This document shows, one piece after another, positions 42,111 to 54,600 of a DNA stretch of 64,000 nt (its first letter is position 1; each line of letters starts with the position of its first letter). A program made the translations under genes and the position numbers. The stretch lies in contig JAYJMR010000112.1 in NCBI GenBank assembly GCA_037074705.1, positions 28,418 to 92,417 on the forward strand. Direction: 5' to 3'. This DNA comes from Zhengitettix transpicula. Taxonomy: Eukaryota > Arthropoda > Insecta > Orthoptera > Tetrigidae. The notes below the pieces were generated by a model. That model searched no databases, was not told where the DNA came from, and saw only the letters and a list, made by a program, of their open reading frames with translations.

Positions 42111-44308
42111 AGTTTTTATAAAGAACGAGTCATTTATTATGAAATAAGACTTTGTTATTTGAAGATTCTTGGTTGGTGAAATTCCAAACTTGTCGTTGAA
42201 ACGTCGAAATATTACGATATATTAATTAATATTAATTGATTAAGATTTTAGAAGTGCAGGTTTGAGTAATTTTTATAAAGAACGAGTCATTTATTATGAA
42301 ATAAGACTTTGTTATTTGAAAATTCTTGGTTGGTGAAATTCCAAACTTGTCGTCGAAACGTCGATATATTACGATATATTAATTAATATTAATAGATTAA
42401 GATTTTAGAAGTGCAGGTTTGAGTAATTTTTATAAAGAACGAGTCATTTATTATGAAATAAGACTTTGTTATTTGAAGATTCTTGGTTGGTGAAATTCCA
42501 AACTTGTCGTCGAAACGTCGAAATATTACGATATATTAAATAATATTAATGGATTAAGATTTTAGAAGTGCAGGTTTGAGTAATTTTTATAAATAACGAG
42601 TCATTTATTATGAAATAAGACTTTGTTATTTGAAAATTCTTGGTTGGTGAAATTCCAAACTTGTCGTTGAAACGTCGAAATATTACGATATATTAATTAG
42701 TATTAATAGATTAAGATTTTAGAAGTGCAGTTTTGACTAATTTTAAAAAAGAACGAGTCATTTATTATGAAAAAAGACTTTGTTATTTGAAGATTCTTGG
42801 TTGGTGAAATTCCAAACTTGTCGTCGAAACGTCGAAATATTTTGATATATTAATTAATATTAATAGATTAAGATTTTAGAAGTGCTGGTTTGAGTAATTT
42901 TTATAAAGAACGAGTCATTTATTATGAAATAAGACTTTGTTATTTGAAGATTCTTGGTTGGTGAAATTCCAAACTTGTCGTCGAAACGTCGAAATATTAT
43001 GATATATTAATTAGTATTAATAGATTAAGATTTTAGAAGTGCTGGTTTGAGTAATTTTGATAAAGAACGAGTCATTTATTATGAAATAAGACTTTGTTAT
43101 TTGAAGATTCTTGGTTGGTGAAATTCCAAACTTGTCGTCGAAACGTCGAAATATTACGATATATTAATTAATATTAATGGATTAAGATTTTAGAAGTGCA
43201 GGTTTGAGTAGTTTTTATAAAGAACGAGTCATTTATTATGAAATAAGACTTTGTTATTTGAAGATTCTTGGTTGGTGAAATTCCAAACTTGTCGTTGAAA
43301 CGTCGAAATATTACGATATATTAATTAATATTAATGGATTAAGATTTTAGAAGTGCAGGTTTGAGTAATTTTTATAAAGAACGAGTCATTTATTATGAAA
43401 TAAGACTTTGTTATTTGAAAATTCTTGGTTGGTGAAATTCCAAACTTGTCGTCGAAACGTCGATATATTACGATATATTAATTAATATTAATAGATTAAG
43501 ATTTTAGAAGTGCAGGTTTGAGTAATTTTTATAAAGAACGAGTCATTTATTATGAAATAAGACTTTGTTATTTGAAGATTCTTGGTTGGTGAAATTCCAA
43601 ACTTGTCGTCGAAACGTCGAAATATTACGATATATTAAATAATATTAATGGATTTAGATTTTAGAAGTGCAGGTTTGAGTAATTTTTATAAATAACGAGT
43701 CATTTATTATGAAATAAGACTTTGTTATTTGAAAATTCTTGGTTGGTGAAATTCCAAACTTGTCGTTGAAACGTCGAAATATTACGATATATTAATTAGT
43801 ATTAATAGATTAAGATTTTAGAAGTGCAGTTTTGACTAATTTTAAAAAAGAACGAGTCATTTATTATGAAAAAAGACTTTGTTATTTGAAGATTCTTGGT
43901 TGGTGAAATTCCAAACTTGTCGTCGAAACGTCGAAATATTTTGATATATTAATTAATATTAATAGATTAAGATTTTAGAAGTGCAGGTTTGAGTAATTTT
44001 TATAAAGAACGAATCATTTATTATGAAATAAGACTTTGTTATTTGAAGATTCTTGGTTGGTGAAATTCCAAACTTGTCGTCGAAACGTCGAAATATTATG
44101 ATATATTAATTAGTATTAATAGATTAAGATTTTAGAAGTGCTGGTTTGAGTAATTTTGATAAAGAACGAGTCATTTATTATGAAATAAGACTTTGTTATT
44201 TGAAGATTCTTGGTTGGTGAAATTCCAAACTTGTCGTCGAAACGTCGAAATATTGGGATATATTAATTAATATTAATAGATTAAGATTTTAGAAGTGCTG
44301 GTTTGAGT
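42111..44308. repeat. Clean tandem 7-monomer duplication (1,099-bp unit, two copies)
   Basis: At least seven private variants repeat at exactly 1,099 bp (7 x 157): GAGTAGTTTTT 42,111/43,210; CGTTGAAAC 42,194/43,293; GAAAATTCTT; CGATATATTACG 42,362/43,461; AAATAACGAG; AGTTTTGACTAATTTTAAA with GAAAAAAGAC; and TTTTGATAAAG 43,055/44,154. Copy 1 is about 42,111-43,209 and copy 2 about 43,210-44,308. Few differences separate them: one monomer is GCTGG type in copy 1 and GCAGG/GAATC type in copy 2, a later monomer is ACG in copy 1 and GGG in copy 2, and GGATTTAG is private to copy 2. This is probably the most recent large duplication in the window. Confidence 0.9.
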
Positions 44309-47300
44309 AATTTTTATAAAGAACGAGTCATTTATTATGAAATAAGACTTTGTTATTTGAAGATTCTTGGTTGGTGAAATTCCAAACTTGTCGTCGAAAC
44401 GTCGAAATATTACGATATATTAATTAATATTAATGGATTAAGATTTTAGAAGTGCAGGTTTGAGTAATTTTTATAAAGAACGAGTCATTTATTATGAAAT
44501 AAGACTTTGTTATTTGAAGATTCTTGGTTGGTGAAATTCCAAATTTGTCGTCGAAACGTCGAAATATTACGATATATTAATTAATATTAATGGATTAAGA
44601 TTTAAGAAGTGCAGGTTTGAGTAATTTTTATAAAGAACGAGTCATTTATTATGAAATAAGACTTTGTTATTTGAAGATTCTTGTTTGGTGAAATTCCAAA
44701 CTTGTCGTCGAAACGTCGAAATATTACGATATATTAATTAATATTAATGGATTAAGATTTAAGAAGTGCAGGTTTGAGTAATTTTTATAAAGAACGAGTC
44801 ATTTATTATGAAATAAGACTTTGTTATTTGAAGATTCTTGGTTGGTGAAATTCCAAACTTGTCGTCGAAACGTCGAAATATTACGATATATTAATTAATA
44901 TTAATGGATTAAGATTTTAGAAGTGCTGGTTTGAGTAATTTTTATAAAGAACGAGTCATTTATTATGAAATAAGACTTTGTTATTTGAAGATTCTTGGTT
45001 AGTGAAATTCCTAACTTGTCGTCGAAACGTCGAAATATTACGATATATTAATTAATATTAATGGATTAAGATTTTAGAAGTGCAGGTTTGAGTAATTTTT
45101 ATAAAGAACGAGTCATTTATTATGAAATAAGACTTTGTTATTTGAAGATTCTTGGTTGGTGAAATTCCAAACTTGTCGTCGAAACGTCGAAATATTACGA
45201 TATATTAATTAATATTAATGGATTAAGATTTTAGAAGTGCAGGTTTGAGTAATTTTTATAAAGAACGAGTCATTTATTATGAAATAAGACTTTGTTATTT
45301 GAAGATTCTTGGTTGGTGAAATTCCAAACTTGTCGTCGAAACGTCGAAATATTGGGATATATTAATTAATATTAATAGATTAAGATTTTAGAAGTGCTGA
45401 TTTGAGTAATTTTATAAAGAACGAGTCATTTATTATGAAATAAGACTTTGTTATTTGAAGATTCTTGGTTGGTGAAATTCCAAACTTGTCGTCGAAACGT
45501 CGAAATATTACGATATTTTAATTAATATTAATGGATTAAGATTTAAGAAGTGCAGGTTTGAGTAATTTTTATAAAGAACGAGTCATTTATTATGAAATAA
45601 GACTTTGTTATTTGAAGATTCTTGGTTGGTGAAATTCCAAACTTGTCGTCGAAACGTCGAAATATTACGATATATTAATTAATATTAATGGATTAAGATT
45701 TTAGAAGTGCAGGTTTGAGTAATTTTTTTAAAGAACGTGTCATTTATTATGAAATAAGACTTTGTTATTTGAAGATTCTTGGTTGGTGAAATTCCAAACT
45801 TGTCGTCGAAACGTCGAAATATTACGATATATTAATTAATATTAATGGATTAAGATTTTAGAAGTGCAGGTTTGAGTAATTTTTATAAAGAACGAGTCAT
45901 TTATTATGAAATAAGACTTTGTTATTTGAAGATTCTTGGTTGGTGAAATTCCAAACTTGTCGTCGAAACGTCTAAATATTACGATATATTAATTAATATT
46001 AATGGATTAAGATTTTAGATGTGCTGGTTTGACTAATTTTTATAAAGAACGAGTCATTTATTATGAAATAAGACTTTGTTATTTGAAGATTCTTGGTTGG
46101 TGAAATTCCAAAACTTGTCGTCGAAACGTCGAAATATTACGATATATTGATTAATATTAATGGATTAAGATTTTAGAAGTGCAGGTTTGAGTAATTTTTA
46201 TAAAGAACGAGTCATTTATTATGAAATAAGACTTTGTTATTTGAAGATTCTTGGTTGGTGAAATTCCAAACTTGTCGTCGAAACGTCGAAATATTAGGAT
46301 ATATTAATTAATATTAATGGATTAAGATTTTAGAAGTGCAGGTTTGAGTAATTTTTATAAAGAACGAGTCATTTATTATGAAATAAGACTTTGTTATTTG
46401 AAGATTCTTGGTTGGTGAAATTCCAAACTTGTCGTCGAAACGTCGAAATATTACGATATATTAATTAATATTAATGGATTAAGATTTTAGAAGTGCAGGT
46501 TTGAGTAATTTTTATAAAGAACGAGTCATTTATTATGAAATAAGACTTTGTTATTTGAAGATTCTTGGATGGTGAAATTCCAAACTTGTCGTCGAAACAT
46601 CGAAATATTACGATATATTAATTAATATTAATGGATTAAGATTTTAGAAGTGCAGGTTTGAGTAATTTTTATAAAGAACGAGTCATTTATTATGAAATAA
46701 GACTTTGTTATTTGAAGATTCTTGGTTGGTGAAATTCCAAACTTGTCGTCGAAACGTCGAAATATTACGATATATTAATTAATATTAATGGATTAAGATT
46801 TTAGAAGTGCAGATTTGAGTAATTTTTATAAAGAACGAGTCATTTATTATGAAATAAGACTTTGTTATTTGAAGATTCTTGGTTGGTGAAATTCCAAACT
46901 TGTCGTCGAAACGTCGAAATTTTACGATATATTAATTAATATTAATGGATTAAGATTTTAGAAGTGCTGGTTTGAGTAATTTTTATAAAGAACGAGTCAT
47001 TTATTTTGAAATAAGACTTTGTTATTTGAAGATTCTTGGTTGGTGAAATTCCAAACTTGTCGTCGAAACGTCGAAATATTACGATATATTAATTAATATT
47101 AATGGATTAAGATTTTAGAAGTGCAGGTTTGAGTAATTTTTATAAAGAACGAGTCATTTATTATGAAATAAGACTTTGTTATTTGAAGATTCTTGGTTGG
47201 TGAAATTCCAAACTTGTCGTCGAAACGTCGAAATATTACGATATATTAATTAATATTAATGGATTAAGATTTTAGAAGTGCAGGTTTGAGTAATTTTTAT

Positions 47301-49924
47301 AAAGAACTAGTCATTTATTATGAAATAAGACTTTGTTATTTGAAGATTCTTGGTTGGTGAAATTCCAAACTTGTCGTCGAAACGTCGAAATATTACGATA
47401 TATTAATTAATATTAATGGATTAAGATTTTAGAAGTGCAGGTTTGAGTAATTTTTATAAAGAACGAGTCATTTATTATGAAATAAGACCTTGTTATTTGA
47501 AGATTCTTGGTTGGTGAAATTCCAAACTTGTCGTCGAAACGTCGAAATATTACGATATATTAATTAATATTAATGGATTAAGATTTTAGAAGTGCAGGTT
47601 TGAGTAATTTTTATAAAGAACGAGTAATTTATTATGAAATAAGACTTTGTTATTTGAAGATTCTTGGTTGGTGAAATTCCAAACTTGTCGTCGAAACGTC
47701 GAAATATTAGGATATATTAATTAATATTAATGGATTAAGATTTTAGAAGTGCAGGTTTGAGTAATTTTTATAAAGAACGAGTCATTTATTATGAAATAAG
47801 ACTTTGTTATTTGAAGATTCTTGGTTGGTGAAATTCCAAACTTGTCGTCGAAACGTCGAAATATTACGATATATTAATTAATATTAATGGATTAAGATTT
47901 TAGAAGTGCTGGTTTGAGTAATTTTTATAAAGAACGAGTCATTTATTATGAAATAAGACTTAGTTATTTGAAGATTCTTGGTTGGTGAAATTCCAAACTT
48001 GTCGTCGAAACGTCGAAATATTACTATATATTAATTAATATTAATGGATTAAGATTTTAGAAGTGCAGGTTTGAGTAATTTTTATAAAGAACGAGTCATT
48101 TATTATGAAATAAGACTTTGTTATTTGAAGATTCTTGGTTGGTGAAATTCCAAAATTGTCGTCGAAACGTCGAAATATTACGATATATTAATTAATATTA
48201 ATGGATTAAGATTTTAGAAGTGCAGGTTTGAGTAATTTTTATAAAGAACGAGTTATTTATTATGAAATAAGACTTTGTTATTTGAAGATTCTTGGTTGGT
48301 GAAATTCCAAACTTGTCGTCGAAACGTCGAAATATTATGATTTATTAATTAATATTAATAGATTAAGATTTTAGAAGTGCAGGTTTGAGTAATTTTTATA
48401 AAGAACGAATCATTTATTATGAAATAAGACTGTTATTTGAAGATTCTTTGTTGGTGAAATTCCAAACTTGTCGTCGAAACGTCGAAATATTACGATATAT
48501 TAATTAATATTAATGGATTAAGATTTTAGAAGTGCAGGTTTGAGTATTTTTTATAAAGAACGAGTCATTTATTATGAAATAAGACTTTGTTATTTGAAGA
48601 TTCTTGGTTGGTGAAATTCCAAACTTGTCGTCGAAACGTCGAAATATTACGATATATTAATTAATATTAATGGATTAAGATTTTAGAAGTGCAGGTTTGA
48701 GTAATTTTTATAAAGAACGAGTCATTTATTATGAAATAAGACTTTGTTATTTGAAGATTCTTGGTTGGTGAAATTCCAAAATTGTCGTCGAAACGTCGAA
48801 ATATTACGATATATTAATTAATATTAATAGATTAAGATTTTAGAAGTGCAGGTTTGAGTAATTTTTATAAAGAACGAGTCATTTATTATGAAATAAGACT
48901 TTGTTATTTGATGATTCTTTGTTGGTGAAATTCCAAACTTGTCGTCGAAACGTCGAAATATTATGATATATTAATTAATATTAATGGATTAAGATTTTAG
49001 AAGTGCAGGTTTGAGTAATTTTTATAAAGAACGAATCATTTATTATGAAATAAGACTTTGTTATTTGAAGATTCTTGGTTGCTGAAATTCCAAACTTGTC
49101 GTCGAAACGTCGAAATATTACGATATATTAATTAATATTAATGGATTAAGATTTTAGAAGTGCAGGTTTGAGTAATTTTTATAAAGAACGAGTCATTTAT
49201 TATGAAATAAGACTTTGTTATTTGAAGATTCTTGGTTGGTGAAATTCCAAACTTGTCGTCGAAACGTCGAAATATTACGATATGTTAATTAGTATTAATA
49301 GATTAAGATTTTAGAAGTGCAGGTTTGAGTAATTTTTATAAAGAACGAGTCATTTATTATGAAATAAGACTTTGTTATTTGAAGATTCTTGGTTGGTGAA
49401 ATTCCAAACTTGTCGTCGAAACGTCGAAATATTACGATATATTAATTAATATTAATGGTATAAGATTTTAGAAGTGCAGGTTTGAGTAATTTTTATAAAG
49501 AACGAGTCATTTATTATGAAATAAGACTTTGTTATTTGAAGATTCTTGGTTGGTGAAATTCCAAACTTGTCGTCGAAACGTCGAAATATTACGATATATT
49601 AATTAATATTAATGGATTAAGATTTTAGAAGTGCAGGTTTGAGTAATTTTTATAAAGAACGAGTCATTTATTATGAAATAAGACTTTGTTATTTGAAGAT
49701 TCTTGGTTGGTGAAATTCCAAACTTGTCGTCGAAACGTCGAAATATTACGATATATTAATTAATATTAATGGATTAAGATTTTAGAAGTGCAGGTTTGAG
49801 TAATTTTTATAAAGAACGAGTCATTTATTATGAAATAAGACTTTGTTATTTGAAGATTCTTGGTTGGTGAAATTCCAAACTTGTCGTCGAAACGTCGAAA
49901 TATTGGGATATATTAATTAATATT

Positions 49925-50001
49925 AATAGATTAAGATTTGTTGGTGAAATTCCAAACTTGTCGTCGAAACGTCGAAATATTGGGATATATTAATTAATAT
50001 T
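49925..50001. repeat. Truncated satellite monomer (77 bp)
   Basis: The 319th monomer is 77 bp long. Monomer positions 16-95 (80 bp) are missing, so AAGATTT (9-15) is joined directly to GTTGGTG (96-102). The direct repeat AAGATT occurs at monomer positions 9-14 and 86-91, close to both breakpoints, which makes a short-homology deletion likely. The monomers on both sides are of the GGGATAT type (GGG at 49,905 and 49,982). It is the only large internal deletion I found in the array. Confidence 0.93.
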
Positions 50002-50339
50002 AATAGATTAAGATTTTAGAAGTGCAGGTTAGAGTAATTTTTATAAAGAACGAGTCATTTATTATGAAATAAGACTTTGTTATTTGAAGATTCTTGGTTG
50101 GTGAAATTCCAAACTTGTCGTCGAAACGTCGAAATATTGGGATATATTAATTAATATTAATGGATTAAGATTTTAGAAGTGCAGGTTAGAGTAATTTTTA
50201 TAAAGAACGAGTCATTTATTATGAAATAAGACTTTGTTATTTGAAGATTCTTGGTTGGTGAAATTCTAAACTTGTCGTCGAAACGTCGAAATATTACGAT
50301 ATATTAATTAATATTAATGGATTAAGATTTTAGAAGTGC

Positions 50340-50480
50340 AGGTTTGAGTAATTTTTTAACAAGAAGGAGTTATTTATTATGAAATAAGACTTTGTTATTT
50401 GAAGATTCTCGGTTGGTGAAATTCCAAACTTGTCGTCAAAACGTCGAAATATTGGGATATGTTAATTAATATAAATAGAT
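50340..50480. repeat. Anomalous diverged satellite monomer
   Basis: This copy departs from the consensus at a cluster of places within 130 bp: an extra base and several changes at TTTTTTAACAAGAAGGAG, then GTTATTT, TTCTCGG, GTCAAAACG, GGGATATG and ATAAATAG. Most monomers nearby carry zero to three changes. It lies about 350 bp from the truncated monomer, so 49.9-50.5 kb is the most disturbed interior part of the array. Confidence 0.8.
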
Positions 50481-51699
50481 TAAGATTTTAGAAGTGCTGG
50501 TTTGAGTAATTTTTATAAAGAACGAGTCATTTATTATGAAATAAGACTTTGTTATTTGAAGATTCTTGGTTGGTGAAATTCCAAACTTGTCGTCGAAACG
50601 TCGAAATATTACGATATATTAATTAATATTAATGGATTAAGATTTTAGAAGTGCTGGTTTGAGTAATTTTTATAAAGAACGAGTCATTTATTATGAAATA
50701 AGACTTTGTTATTTGAAGATTCTTGGTTGGTGAAATTCCAAACTTGTCGTCGAAACGTCGAAATATTATGATAAATTAATTAATATTAATGGATTAAGAT
50801 TTTAGAAGTGCAGGTTTGAGTAATTTTTATAAAGAACGAGTCATTTATTATGAAATAAGACTTTGTTATTTGAAGATTCTTGGTTGGTGAAATTTCAAAC
50901 TTGTCGTCGAAACCTCGAAATATTACGATATATTAATTAATATTAATGGATTAAGATTTTAGAAGTGCTGGTTTGAGTAATTTTTATAAAGAACGAGTCA
51001 TTTATTATGAAATAAGACTTTGTTATTTGAAGATTCTTGGTTGGTGAAATTCCAAACTTGTCGTCGAAACGTCGAAATATTACGATATATTAATTAATAT
51101 TAATGGATTAAGATTTTAGAAGTGCTGGTTTGAGTAATTTTTATAAAGAACGAGTCATTTATTATGAAATAAGACTTTGTTATTTGAAGATTCTTGGTTG
51201 GTGAAAATCCAAACTTGTCGTCGAAACGTCGAAATATTACGATATATTAATTAATATTAATGGATTAAAATTTTAGAAGTGCTGGTTTGAGTAATTTTTA
51301 TAAAGAACGAGTCATTTATTATGAAATAAGACTTTGTTATTTGAAGATTCTTGGTTGGTGAAATTCCAAACTTGTCGTCGAAACGTCGAAATATTACGAT
51401 ATATTAATTAATATTAATGGATTAAGATTTTAGAAGTGCAGGTTTGAGTAATTTTTATAAAGAACGAGTCATTTATTATAAAATAAGACTTTGTTATTTG
51501 AAGATTCTTGGTTGGTGAAATTCCAAACTTGTCGTCGAAACGTCGAAATATTACGATATATTAATTAATATTAATGGATTAAGATTTTAGAAGTGCAGGT
51601 TTGAGTAATTTTTATAAAGAACGAGTCATTTATTATGAAATAAGACTTTGATATTTGAAGATTCTTGGTTGGTGAAATTCCAAACTTGTCGTCGAAACG

Positions 51700-54600
51700 T
51701 CGAAATATTACGATTATATTAATTAATATTAATGGATTAAGATTTTTAGAAGTGCAGGTTTGAGTAATTTTTTATAAAGAACGAGTCATTTATTATGAAA
51801 TAAGACTTTGTTATTTTGAAGATTCTTGGTTGGTGAAATTCCAAAACTTGTCGTCGAAACATCGAAATATTACGATATATTAATTAATATTAATAGATTA
51901 AGATTTTAGAAGTGCAGGTTTGAGTAATTTTTATAAAGAACGAGTCATTTATTATGAAATAAGACTTTGTTATTTGAAGATTCTTGGTTGGTGAAATTCC
52001 AAACTTGTCGTCGAAACGTCGAAAATATTACGATATATTAATTAATATTAATAGATTAAGATTTTAGAAGTGCAGGTTTGACTAATTTTTAAAAAGAACG
52101 AGTCATTTATTATGAAATAAGACTTTGTTATTTGAAGATTCTTGGTTGGTGAATTCCAAACTTGTCGTCGAAACGTCGAAATATTACGATATATTAATTA
52201 ATATTAATGGATTAAGATTTTAGAAGTGCAGGTTTGAGTAATTTTTATAAAGAAACGAGTCATTTATTATGAAATAAGACTTTGTTATTTGAAGATTCTT
52301 GGTTGGTGAAATTCCAAACTTGTCGTCGAAACGTCGAAATATTACGATATATTAATTAATATTAATTGATTAAGATTTTAGAAGTGCAGGTTTGAGTAAT
52401 TTTTTATAAAGAACGAGTCATTTATTATGAAATAAGACTTTGTTATTTGAAGATTCTTGGTTGGTGAAATTCCAAACTTGTCGTCGAAACGTCGAAATAT
52501 TACGATATATTAATTAATATTAATAGATTAAGATTTTAGAAGTGCAGGTTAGACTAATTTTTAAAAAGAACGAGTCATTTATTATGAAATAAGACTTTGT
52601 TATTTGAAGATTCTTGGTTGGTGAAATTCCAAACTTGTCGTCGAAACGTCGAAATATTACGATATATTAATTAATATTAATGGATTAAGATTTTAGAAGT
52701 GCAGGTTTGAGTAATTTTTTATAAAGAACGAGTCATTTATTATGAAATAAGACTTTGTTATTTGAAGATTCTTGGTTGGTGAAATTCCAAACTTGTCGTC
52801 GAAACGTCGAAATATTACGATATATTAATTAATATTAATGGATTAAGATTTTAGAAGTGCAGGTTTGAGTAATTTTTATAAAGAACAAGTCATTTATTAT
52901 GAAATAAGACTTTGTTATTTGAAGATTCTTGGTTGGTGAAATTCCAAACTTGTCGTCGAAACGTCGAAATATTTTGATATATTAATAAATATTAATAGAT
53001 TAAGATTTTAGAAGTGCTGGTTTGAGTAATTTTTATAAAGAACGAGTCATTTATTATAAAATAAGACTTTGTTATTTGAAGATTCTTGGTTGGTGAAATT
53101 CCAAACTTGTCGTCGAAAAGTCGAAATATTACGATATATTAATTAATATTAATGGATTAAGATTTTAGAAGTGCTGGTTTGAGTAATTTTTATAAAGAAC
53201 GAGTCATTTATTATGAAATAAGACTTTGTTATTTGAAGATTCTTGGTTGGTGAAATTCCAAACTTGTCGTCGAAACGTCGAAATATTACGATATATTAAT
53301 TAATATTAATGGATTAAGATTTTAGAAGTGCAGGTTTGAGTAATTTTTATAAAGAACGAGTCATTTATTATGAAATAAGACTTTGTTATTTGAAGATTCT
53401 TGGTTGGTGAAATTCCAAACTTGTCGTCGAAACGTCGAAATATTACGATATATTAATTAATATTAATAGATTAAGATTTTAGAAGTGCAGGTTTGAGTAA
53501 TTTTTATAAAGAACGAGTCATTTATTATGAAATAAGACTTTGTTATTTGAAGATTCTTGGTTGGTGAAATTCCAAACTTGTCGTCGAAACGTCGAAATAT
53601 TACGATATATTAATTAATATTAATAGATTAAGATTTTAGAAGTGCAGGTTTGACTAATTTTTAAAAAGAACGAGTCATTTATTATGAAATAAGACTTTGT
53701 TATTTGAAGATTCTTGGTTGGTGAAATTCCCAAACTTGTCGTCGAAACGTCGAAATATTACGATATATTAATTAATATTAATAGATTAAGATTTTAGAAG
53801 TGCAGGTTTGACTAATTTTTAAAAAGAACGAGTCATTTATTATGAAATAAGACTTTGTTATTTGAAGATTCTTGGTTTGTGAAATTCCAAAACTTGTCGT
53901 CGAAACGTCGAAATATTACGATATATTAATTAATATTAATGGATTAAGATTTTAGGAAGTGCTGGTTTGAGTAATTTTTATAAAGAACGAGTCATTTATT
54001 ATGAAATAAGACTTTGTTATTTGAAGATTCTGGTTGGTGAAATTCCAAACTTGTCGTCGAAACGTCGAAATATTACGATATATTAATTAATATTAATGGA
54101 TTAAGATTTTAGAAGTGCAGGTTTGAGTAATTTTTTATAAAAAACGAGTCATTTATTATGAAATAAGACTTTGTTTATTTGAAGATTCTTGGTTGGTGAA
54201 ATTCCAAACTTGTCGTCGAAACGTCGAAATATTACGATATATTAATTAATATTAATGGATTAAGATTTTAGAAGTGCAGGTTTGAGTAATTTTTATAAAG
54301 AACGAGTCATTTATTATGAAATAAGACTTTGTTATTTGAAGATTCCTTGGTTGGTTAAATTCCAAACTTGTCGTCCGAAACGTCGAAACGTCGAAAATAT
54401 TTTGATATATTAATTAATATTAATAGATTAAGATTTTAGAAGTGCTGGTTTGAGTAATTTTTATAAAGAACGAGTCATTTATTATAAAATAAGACTTTGT
54501 TATTTGAAGATTCTTGGTTGGTGAAATTCCAAACTTGTCCGTCGAAACGTCGAAATATTACGAATATAAATTAATATTAATGGATTAAGATTTTAGAAGT

